Shown here: positions 10,601-22,600 of the stretch, one piece after another
Numbering within the stretch: position 1 is the first letter of the stretch
Layout of the letters: each line of letters opens with the position of its first letter
Assembly (NCBI RefSeq): GCF_030035675.1
Contig: NC_084482.1
Span: 74,003,120-74,067,119, forward strand
From: Rhineura floridana
Lineage: Eukaryota > Chordata > Lepidosauria > Squamata > Rhineuridae
Direction of reading: 5' to 3'
DNA: 64,000 nucleotides
Program-made: the position numbers and the translations under genes
The notes under the pieces: generated by a model
Seen by the model: only the letters and a program-made list of their open reading frames with translations
Told to the model about the DNA's origin: nothing
The model's database searches: none

Positions 10601-13600
10601 AAGTGGGACTAGTGATAACAGAAGTCGTATGTAAGGGAAATTACACAGCCAAGGTAGGCAATTTGACCTGGAGAACTAAAATACAGCACTATTTGGAGAG
10701 AAGAAACTAACCTCAATAGCCTTCTCATAGATGCTACGAGTATGGGTAACCCCATAGATTTCAGCTGCTCTCTTGATGTAGATATTGTACATGTCATACT
10801 GTTCTGAAGGTTGCACAGCCTGAGTGGCTCGCTCATACACTGCCATCGCATGGCGTGCCAGCCCATATTCCTCCTCCAGCTTGGCATACAGCAGGTAAAT
10901 AGCTGTGAACAGATGGGGAATTAACCAAGAGTTCATCTCTGTCAGGTCAACTCTTCTCACCAAGATGTTTTGGTCCTTTATAGACTATAGGTCCAGAACT
11001 ACAAAAGCAGCTTAGGGATACTCCTCATACCATAGAAAAGAGTTTAAATAAGCACTGCCTGAGGAGAGAATTACTCAGATCCAGATTACCCTCTTGCACC
11101 GAGACAGGAGGAGATGGTGAGTTTCTCTTAACTATGGCTCCTGCAGGACAGGCACTTATCAGGCCTCGAGGCAGATAGGATAGCCAATGTGGTGCCATTC
11201 AGATGTTGTGGACTACAACTCCCATCATGCCTGACTACTGCCCATGCTGCCTGGGGCCACTGGGAATTGTACACAATCATGTTGGCAACCCCTGGATATG
11301 GACACAGATCCTCTCTAGCTGGCTTTAGAAGCAAGTCCTTTAGTACAGGATTGCTGTTTTGGCCTTGCCTCTTTTTGCCGTTTCCTGTATCTCAGCTCTC
11401 ATCCTATGCCCTTGGGCAATGGATTTTTCCCATTATCCACCAGCTCCCGCCCACACATAATGATCTTCAGATGGGATGGATTAGCGTCTCTACTTCCTTG
11501 CAAGAGAGCATAGCACCACATACTTTTAGCATATTTCTGGGGACAGCCATCCAGAGCCTGTTCAAAGAGGTCCCGTGCACGCTCCAACTTCTTCCCACCA
11601 TAGCGGTCAGTGAATTTGGTCAGATAGGTGTTCCAGATGTCGTACACATTTGGCCACTTGAACAATGAGATGCCCCTCTCGTATGCCTGCCAGAGAGTGG
11701 ATGGTCAGAATGTCAGTCAGAGCTTTCTTCTCATCAGCATACTTCTGCCTATTCCCCACTTGCCCATTCAAAAACTGCCATACTGAGTCAGACGATTGGT
11801 CTATGTAGCCCAGTTCTATCTATCTGCTTTGACTCGCAGCAGCAATCCAAGATCTCCCAAAGAGAGAAGTCTTTTCCTAGCCTTGCTACCTGAGGGCCTT
11901 TTAAACAGGAGATACCAAGGAGTGAACGAGGGACACACTTACGTGTAAAACATACGCTCTGCTATACAACTGTTGGCTCCTGCCCAGGTAAATCTCTCCT
12001 TAACTCTTGTCTTAACTACTTCCCCAATTTTTTACCTACACATTATAGGCCTTTCAAAATTATCCTCGCTTTTACAGTTCTCAGTGTAACACGCCATCTT
12101 TGCCATGCAATCTGAAGAGAAATTTCTGTGCTAATCTACATGTTTCAAAGATGTAGGATCTGCATACTGCAGATGTTTCAGGGTCACGGTTCTCTATTCT
12201 GCACCAGCACCTCCAACAGAGGCCTTTAAAAGACCCAGTGGCTTCCAAGATGGGCAACTCCCCTTTACCCCAAGTACTACAGAGGGCAGAAAGAGGGATA
12301 AGTAGGGCCAACATGCCTTGAAGCTCTCCTCAAAGTAGTTGTGCTCTTCCAGGAACAGACCATAGTTGATGATGATTTGTGGGGTGGCAATGCGCAGGTC
12401 CAGAATGCGGTCGTACACGGCTTTAGTAGACTGGTGATGGCAACAGAAAGAAATACTAGGTTGGCCTCTGACACCTGACACCAGAGTTATAGGTAAAGCC
12501 TAGGGCTCTCAGTCACTAGCCCTTCAATTATGCCCAGAGATACAGGGCAAGGAGATCAGGAGGGAGGAAACACCCGAGTCTCTGCTGTAGATAGAGCCTA
12601 CCTTTTCAAGAATAGCATGCAGGGTTACTGCCCACAGCTGATCAATGCAAACAGATCACAGATCAAGGAGCTTCTGTAGGCCCCAGTTGGATTATGAGAG
12701 AATATGGGAGCAAGGATGATAGCCATAGGCAGCCTGAAACAGTGCGCTTTACAAAGTAGCTAGAAATAATCATTCTTAAAAGGGAAAACATTGAAGTCCA
12801 GAAAGAAGGCAAGAGTCCAGCTAAACATGTTACCGAAGCTGTGGGTACCAAAATTCTGCAAGCAGAAACTTAGTTTCAGGGAATGGGAAGGGCTTGAGTT
12901 GCATCATGCTGGTCTACTACTGATTTTCAACAGCTCCATGAGATGGGAGCCAGTTGTCTGGACCCTAATTCTCTTCTCTAGTCAGCCATGGGAAGGAGCC
13001 GATGGTTTTGCTACAGGAACCGCTGTGTGCCCCATCCCCCCCAGTTATCATGCTTCGTCACTGGATTATTTCAAAGCCAAAGCTATGGAAGGGGGAGAGG
13101 AGGGAGCACACTCTCTAGAATGGCTTAAAAGACGACTAGGAAACAGTTCCAAAACAGTCGTTTTGGTTGACTTGGAAGAGCTCCAAGTACAGCAGTAACC
13201 AGCAAACCAAGAGGTCCATGGAATATCCAAGGTTTGACTCTGTGCTACCCAAAACCAAGGAATATTAATTCAAAAGCCAGCTTGTTTGTGCCTGGTGAAG
13301 CTTCTTCAGAAAGACTCTTTTCTGTTTTGGGAGGACTGCTGACGTGGTGAAAAGTCATTCACCCTTGGTGCAGCTTGTCCCAGTGGTTAATCCTTTTGCC
13401 TGCTAAACTGGGACTGGATTTCTAATTTGTCTTTAGTCTACTTAACAGATGTTGACCCTTATTCTGTCTCTTCCTGCTAGCACAAGGAGACCTTTACTGC
13501 CCAGTACTTCCTCTGACAGCTCTCAAACACTTATGGGCAGAAGGAAATTAAAGCTGATTGAATAATAATTAAAACAGCCAGAGAGAAGTACCATAATAAG

Positions 13601-16600
13601 AAAGAAGAGCAGGAGTCCAAAGCTAATACTTTTACAGTCTGGATGAGGTGGGCTCCTATGAATGCTCCACACAGGAAATCAGGAACTTGCCCTTCCCACA
13701 GCCCCAAAAAGCACTGGGAGAGAAAATGCCACTTACCTTGAAGGTGCCCAGACTTTCTTCCAGGTCAGCCAACATAGACCAAACCTTGAGGGACTTGTAT
13801 ACACGGTTCTGCACAGCTTCTGAGGCATCAAAATACTCCGCTTTCTTAGCTGGGATGGCTGTGGCTTTCTGCAGGGACCAGAGAAAATAGATGCTGGTGA
13901 AAGTGCAAGAAGCAGGTTGCATGGAACACTAGCAGCACATACTAATAATTAAGAATGGGGCTCTTTTTTCTATATTAATAAAAATGTAAGCCCTGCATCC
14001 ATCAAGCTGCAGTCTGCAGCCCAACAGACAGGTGGCGCTGTGAAGTATACCACAGCAGTAGAGGAGAGAGGAGGCAGCAGGGAGCAGCTCAGGCAAGCTG
14101 TGGAGGAACATTCTTGATAGGATGGTCTAAAAGGGGAGGGGGAAAGTGGGGGGCTTAGGCAGCACTACAGAGCAGGGGGAAGGCTTAACCACGTCTAAAC
14201 ACCACACACTAACTAATTACACCAGCATTGGAGAACCCACCCTGTGGGCCAACTTTGACAAGTGTCAATCATGTGACATTGCAGTCATGCCATGTGAATG
14301 ACATTGAGATTGCTCCATTCACCTATTAAAGTTGGCCCACAGGGTAGGAGCAAAAAAAATTCCCCACCCTTAGTTTAATGAGTTTCTTGGGGAGGGGGAT
14401 TGGCGAGGTCTAAGGGTACAGGTATTGGTGAGGGGTTGGCGAGCAACGTGAGCAGGGGTGGAGCCCCTAGTAATTGTGTGTACACACACGTACACATACG
14501 CACACACACACCCCCTCTAACTTTGCAGACAGGAAGATCAGGTGACCTCACATCTAAGTATAAAAGCTTAGGAATCTTTTCAGATCCCCTCTTCCCAGAC
14601 CTCTACTGTCTCTCCTCACCCGCAGAATGCGCAGTGCTTGGTCATAGTTCTCATGTCGCAACTCCATTTCACCATACTCGCACCACATGCTGGCTAGTTC
14701 ATCCACTTGCTTGAAGTTCACCTTGGTGGCCTTCTCAAAAATCGTTCTGGCCTGGGAACAAGTAAAGCAGGGAAGATGAGGGGAAAAACAGGGCCGGAAA
14801 GAGCCTGCAGTTTCAGTATCTCTCCTCCGTGGGCTAAGCTACATAGTGTGGCAAGTTATGTGAGCAATGTTGTTATTACCAAGGACTGGTGGCCTCCCTA
14901 GAACCCCTATCATCTCATAATGATCATGGTTTGGTTAGGTTTATTGAATGTATGAATCACTTCCCATAACGAAAATTTCTGAAGCAATTTACAAGAAGAA
15001 TAAAACACAGTAATAAAAACACAAGGTGATTAGCCTTAGTTGTGAAGGACATATGCAACTCAGAACTCAACCCTCTTATGAATCTAGGTAGCAGCTAGAA
15101 AAGCGAGGCAGAAAACATTCTGAAAGAAACGGATAGAAGAGAATTTGCCTCCAAACTGGTGCATCACTCACATCTTCAATCTGTCCATTGACCTCATAGA
15201 ACTTGGCAAAATAAACCCACAGCGTGTGTGTCTTCCCAGTGGCTTTAAAGGGGTCGACAGTCTGCACTGCTTCTGTGTACGTGTTGATGATCTGGAGAGA
15301 GTAGGAAGAGGGATGAAAATAAGAGAGAGTAAGACTGACTGACCTTTGGCAGGTTCCTTCCTTTCTTCCTGCACCGTTGGGTGGGTGTTGTGAAACACAG
15401 CAGAGAGAAAGTAGACGCTGCCTCCTAGTACAATCCCAACCAAGTCCTTATTGTAGAAAGCAGTCTGCTTCTTAGCAGATGTAAAGGAGAGTACCCTGGA
15501 CCTCTGGATGGTTGACAAGTCCAGGAAGAGCCTGTTAAAGGCTCTTCACAGCACATCTCCACCTCAGTCCCATATGGCAGGTCACTTTTCAGGGTGGAAG
15601 CTTAATTGGACCAGTATGTGTACCCATCTATGAACACACCTCTGAGCAAGCCTGGGAACTCAAATGTGCTGAGCTCCCATTAGCAGATTGAATCTTTATG
15701 GCACTAGATTACATGGAAGGGAAGCTCAAATACATTCACAGACAAAATGCCGAGTCAACATTTGCCACAGTCAGGGCTATACCTGGGTGACAGCAACTCC
15801 TTGGAGTGAGTTCAGATTCAGCTCCAAACCATGAACTTCACCATTCATCTTTGATGCTGTAACCCAGCATTCGATAAAGTGGAACAGCACTGTTTGTACA
15901 TTCACGGCCTTGGCTGGCCTAAGAGTTCAGCAGCTCCCCCATTCTGAGCACTGGTTCTGCTCTCATAATCCTCACTAATGGCTAACGTTTCCCTACCTCC
16001 CGAGGTTTGCCTTCATACAGCTTCACACGTTTGTGCCACTCGTGGACATTGTGAGGATTCTGGCGCAGGAGGACGCTGTTGAGAAGCAAGGGCCGGCGTG
16101 TGATCAGTTGCTCAAAGCGAGCCAGGCGCAGTTCCAGGTCCACATCATCTGTTACCCCACCGAGAAAAAAGCAGGAATGAGATACTGCAGGAAAGCAGAT
16201 ACTTCTAGCTGGAATTCCCCCTCTGTTTTCTTACAGATATATTCGTGTGATCCCAAGCTACAGAGGGCAAGAACTTTCTTTATTTATTAATTTATTAAAT
16301 GTATATCCCGCCCTTCCTCCCAGCAGGAGCAAGAAGAGCCTGCTGGATCAGGCCAGTGGCCCATCTAGTCCAGCATCCTGTGGACCTGAGCGCAAGAGCA
16401 CTTTCCCCTCCTGTGGCTACTGGCAACTGGTTTTCAGAAGCATACTGCTCGCACTCTACTGGGAGGAAGGGAATTAGGAAGTAATGTGCCCACACCCAGC
16501 TGGCAAGGGACAGGGGAGAAAGCAGCTCTCTTTTAACATAAGGCTTTATCAATCATACAGCCAGAAATAGAAACATCTGCCATAACTTAAAAGGGTTAGG

Positions 16601-19600
16601 GAGACACTGAAACACCCTAAGGAGCGGCAGCAACTCTGGCACAGTCTCCCCTAGATGCAAGTCTAGACAAGCATTGCTCCTCTTCCTGAAGGGAAGCAGC
16701 AGCATCTGTTCTCCACCAGCTGCACTGCTCTTACCCTCCTCCTCGCGTCCCATCTCAGAGCTGGTCTCCATCTTGGCAGCGATCATACTCTCCTCAAATT
16801 GGGCATAGCTGTCAAACACCTGAGTGAAATCCCGCACAGTCATCACCGTCTGTATAGCTTCCTCATAGACATCACGAGCCTACGACAGAGAGGGCAAAGG
16901 GGTCGCTGGCACTGCTGTACTCTGCAAAGGAACTTGGAATACACAGAGCCACAGCAGTGCTGCCCTGCTGTGTGTCATTGGAATTATGAAGCCTCATGGA
17001 CAGGAAGCCTTTGGAAATACAGTCTGCACAGCAGGATACTGAATAAAATTTGCTCAGTCTGCTTTCTTGATCTGAAAGTGGCTAAGCAGTTGTGACAGGC
17101 ATCAGATCAAAATATGAGGCCTGTATCTCAGTTCTCATGAAGCTAGGAAAGGAACCAATTCTCGACTCTAGTTACAGGCTTCTCTCTGTAAATGTTGGTG
17201 AAGAAATATATTCAAGTGAAGCACTCCTTGGTCTGTACATATCTCATACAGACATGTGGGGTGTTCCCCCCCCCCCCGGACCACTTGAAAACTGCCAAGA
17301 GTCTTGGCGGCCACTTCATTATTTTTCTGCCCATTGTAGCGATTGTAATGCACTGTGCTAGATTCTATATGCTCTTTAATTGTATTTTTATTGCTTCCTT
17401 TATTTCTTATATATTATATTTTGTTGTGTTACCATTTGAATTCCATAGAATTCAAATTGTTATACCATAAAATAACAGCAGCAATAAAAATGGAATAAAA
17501 AATCAACATAACTATTTAATGCGATTGATGTGCCATCTGCTGTCTTCAGCCACAAAAGCACAGACACGTGGCAGACCACCTGAGTGAAGCCTGTGGACCA
17601 ATGGTGGTCCACGAACCAGTTTAGGAATCCCTGCTTTTGAGTGAAACTAAACCTCATTTAAACAACATCCACTTCCAGAGGAACAAGAAAGGAAGTGCTC
17701 CACTTAAAAGTCTTCAGTGACAGCATGCACTGAGATGTATTAGGACTGCAACAACAGATGCTTAATTTGTGCTTTGTGTAGTGTGAGATGCCATGAATAT
17801 ATTTGATGGACACAAAGGCAGGACAAAAATAATTTAATAAAATACAAATCTATAGTAGGAGACTCTCTCCAAAAATCTTTACTTCCTTGGAGCAGGACAT
17901 TTTGTACCTCTCTGAACAGTGATACATGCAGTACCTTCCCTCCAATGCAGCGTAGTATCCACTGCAGCCATACCTTTACCCCACCCGTGTCCCTTCTCTG
18001 TGCTCAGTAGCTTCTCCCTTTTGGCAGCCTTCCAGGTTTATCCATTTCCATTTTTGTTTGGTAGCTTGGATGGATTTCTGGGGGTTGTTGTGCCTACTGT
18101 TTACTAACTGATACCTACAAGATCAATAAAAGCCTTATTTAAAAGTGAATGAATCATTTCAGATGAATCATGAAACTAAAAGGAAATGATTCAAAGACAT
18201 GAATGCTACACTCTGTGACATCATGAATTTCCCCCTGGGATCTGGCTCCAGACATGTCCCTGCATCACAGTGCAAGCCTTTAGGCTCAGGTGACTACCTT
18301 TTCAAAATGCCCACTGCGGATATAGTAGTCTGCCAAGGAACACCACAGCTTGCCCAGCTGGTCAGTGAAACGGGTCAAGCCACCCCGGATTATGGCCCCC
18401 ACATTGAGAGACTTCACCTTGTCTGGATTCTGTGAGATGAGGTCACAGAGCTCGTGCCACAGCTGCAACAGAGAGAAGATATCAGAGAGATTTTCAGGCT
18501 GCTGAGAGGCAGGAAAAGCAGAAAGGCCTGTAAGAGGCAACTCTAGGTGAAGAAAAAAAGAAATTCTCCATATAATTTTGGAGGGCTGACTGGCAGTTGC
18601 ATGAGTCTCACTTGGTAGTTGGACTTTCCCTCCTTGGATACAAAGCGTTCATCATTCACCACAGCAGCAAGGCGGACAGCAGCCTCATCCAGGCGGTCAA
18701 TGGAGCGCAGGTACTCAATATATTCCTCAGCATTCTCTGGGCTCAGCTGCAACATAAAATGTGTCTAGCTCAGAATCCATCAGAACACTAACCATACCAA
18801 AGTGTTGGCAGTAGAATAGATAGCGTAGATTAATCACAATACTGCTGGAAACGCTGACTTGAGGTTAGCTAGGTACATAAGAACTAGTTTACACCTCTTG
18901 GTATTTGGCTGGCTGCTCAAGTAACTAAAGCTCTCCTCTGGGAGAGAAGACTGAGGAACAAAACAAGTTATCTTCTGCCAACAGTACATAATAGAGGACA
19001 AGGAGAGAAACAAGAACTCAAAAGCTGGTTGTCAATAAACAAACCTCTGCCATAAACCTCAAAATCATTTATCTGCCATAAACCTCAAAATCATTTATCC
19101 GTAGTGTGTTACTTGAAGTTAATTAAGATTTGTCGGGGAAGACAATTCAAATATGAGTTCAATTGTTTTGGTGCCACTAAAGAATTTATTCCACAGCCTT
19201 TCAATCTCTCAATCCTTTCTAGCCTTTGAACATCTTCCAAACACCCTTGTCTACCCAAGTCAAATAAAGTATTCCAGAAAGTCTCACAAGGGCTACACAC
19301 AAGAAAAAAATTATTGCCCTGCTCCTAGTCCATACTAATAATGGAAAGAAGAGTCTAAAAGAGCATAAAAATGTATTCTGCGGTGACTGAGCAAACAACA
19401 CCTTCTTTAGAGAGAGCATCCAAGTAGCTCAGAAATGAAAAGTACTAGGCAAGACATGTTAGCCCTCTTACCTTCAGGTACCTACGGTAGACCCGTACCG
19501 CTGTCTCTGGTAATGGATAAAGGCGCACAAACTTCAGGTAGAGTGGCCAGATACGATGGTGCTGTGTGATGGGCAAGGCTCGAAGTGCTCGGTCAAAGGT

Positions 19601-22600
19601 CCTGCGGGTGCGAGTGATCCGACACTGGTCCATGAGAAATTGGCAGTAATCTAGCCATATCCGAGGCATCTACAGTCACACATGACAGTAAGAAAATAAC
19701 TACCTTTTTGAACCAGACAGTCCATGTTGTTCAGCAGCCTGATTCAATCAGGACCTAGGTATATGCCACTGGGAAGTTCACAAGTGAGCTACAACTTAGG
19801 TCAAGGGTACCTTAGGGATCACCTGAACGCTTATATCCCAGCTCAATCATTATCATCTGCTGGAATATCACTGGTCATCCCCCAGGTTAACGAGGCGAGA
19901 CAACAAGAAGAAATCAAGCCTTTAGTATCATCAGTCCAGTCCTGGGGAATGCTCTGCCAATGGAGATTCAGCAGCCACCTTCTATTCTGATTTTCATATG
20001 CCTCCTGAAAACTCTCCTATTTCACCAGGTTTATGCAGGCAACTGAGACAGTATCTTTCTGCAGTAGGTAGTTGACTGACTTTTTTATTTTAAATTTGTA
20101 TAACGTTTTGCTCTGTATTTGTATATGTTGTGAACTGCTTTGCTTTTTTTTAAAATGAACAGCCATATATAAATATTTTCAGAAACAAATACGTGTAAAC
20201 TGTTTTGTGAGGTCCACCCAAAAAGCAGTATATAAATGCCTTAAATAGATAAGGAAATAAATTATGGCAATAGCGTGCAGGTAACTGCCTCTGAATACAA
20301 TAGTTCCATTCTTAGCTATTCTGCCTAATGGCCACCAATAGTAACCTCCACTAGTATCTATTTCTTTATTCAAAAGGCCAATTTGCTGGTTGCCATTACC
20401 ACATTTTGCAACAAAGGAATTCCACAAGTTATTATGTGTATTTCCTTTTGCTTATCCTGAACCTATTGCTGCCAACCAATTTCACTGGGTGACCCAAGCT
20501 CCAGTGTTTTTAAGAGAATATCTCTATTCATTCTTCAAAATTGATCTTCATTGTATAAATATGGGTAGGTGGTTCCCATGTCCTGGAAATAGGTCAACTG
20601 CCTCTTCTGGATAGGATTGTACTCCCTCTGTAGGAGCAGGTCCACAATCCTTGATCCATCTCTGTCACTAGAGGCCCAAATGACCTCTGTAGCTAGGAGT
20701 GCTTTCTACCAACTCCAGCTGGTACACCAGCTGTGACCTTCCTCGACCATGGTAGCCTGACCACAGTGGTCCATGCACTGGTAACATCAAGCCTTCAGTA
20801 CTATACAGGAATACCCTGCATTAACATACGCAATGGGACCGGAGCGTGTATGTAAAGTGAAAATGTACTTAAAGTGAAGCACCATTTTTTCCCACTTATC
20901 GATGTATGTACTGCACTGCAATCATCATATACGGGCATAACTGATGTAAATAACGCATTTAGAACTAAAATAAACATAAAATAAGATAAGCTTCATATCT
21001 AAGGTGATAAATTTATGACTTTTCTTTGTATCTGCCATTATGTACTGTACATAATACTGTACAGTACTGTACTACAGTACCTGTACTGTACTGAAGGAAA
21101 GGGAAATGCACACCCCACACACCAATGCACACCCCACACACACACACACAAGCCAGCAGCGGCAAAAGCCAGAACTAATGATAGGCAGAGAGAGAAAAGT
21201 ATTCAATTAAAGCAGGAAAGGAAGATGGGACAATGGAGAGGTATAAAATGGGACAATGGAGAGGTATAAAATGAAATCAGGGAGATCTAAAGAATTTTAT
21301 TTTTTTATCACAATCAAAGCAGGAAAGGAAGATGGGACAATGGAGAAGTATAAAATGAAATCGGGGGATCTACAGTACTGTAAAGAGCATGAGGTGCCCC
21401 CCACACACACACACTGCCGCCGCTGACCTAGGATGGGGCAGGCACAGCTCTGATCGCAGTACAGTACAGTACTGTAGTTAAGAATTTAAACAATTTAAAG
21501 AATATTTACTGAAAACGAGGATGAAGCAGACCAGAAGAGAAAGGACAGTCGCTCAGAGTCGCTCTAAATGCTGCGGGAGACGACACTTCGCAACGCAAGT
21601 GGCACATGGAACGCAAGTTTGGGCGTTCCGTCAGTGTCCACTATTGCAAAGCGCGCATATGTTAAGTGGGGTATGGTGGAGTTGGAGAATGTCTGTTATA
21701 GCGAGTGTCTGTTAAACAAGTGTCTGTTATTCAGGGTACTCCTGTAATGTGCGTTATGTGGGCTACCCATGTATCTGGTCCAGCAGCTGCAGCTAGTACA
21801 GAATGCAGGAACTAGACCGCTCACAGGAGCAGTACCTTCAGGACCGTCTGATCCCTTTATGCTCCACTTTGATCACTGAGATCCTCTGGTTGGTCAGTTC
21901 TGGTAGTTCTCCACACCCTGAGGTTCAGTTGGCCTTTATTAGCAGCCCAGGCTTTAGTGTGGCAGGTCCTGCCCTGTGGAACTCTTAGCCAGTACAGGTT
22001 CAGCAGGAATTATCCCTGCCTTCATTTAGATGCTGCCTAAAAACAGTGCTATTTAAACAGGCCTTTGAAGTTTTTCTTTTAATCAACCAATATCTATGGA
22101 TGGTTTTACTGATGGTTTTACTGTTGTTGTAATTTTTGTGTGGTGTACACAGCCTTGTTGTGATTTTATGAAAGTGGGATTTATAAATATTTAAATAAAA
22201 AAATTAACTTATCAGTCTTTTTCGTGAAACTAAAAAGCCCCAGCTTCTAAAACCTTTCTTCTTAAGGAAGATGCTACTTAGCTGTTTTGATTGTTTTATT
22301 TCGGTTGCTGTTTGGCATTTTAACCAACTCTATCACATTCTTTTGAGAAGGGCTCATAGGCTGAAGATTCTTGTCTTTAAGAGAGTTGAACATAGTGCAG
22401 TAGAAGCATGATTGCCCTCAACACATGCACATTTCTTTGGTCCTACTGTTGCCACTCCTCAAAGATGTTTTGTGGGTCTCTGAAATGCTACAGCCTGCAA
22501 AGCCTGTTTTCCTGCTATTGTCTCTAGTAGAGTGTACATACCACCTGCATGATGGCTCTATCCTATCACCTTCAACACTCTGAAAAAAAATTATTTGCTT

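Noticed and set aside
21015-21269. ORF inside the Tigger-like element as a transposase
   Set aside because: Low-complexity CA-rich reading without a DDE motif or DNA-binding domain.
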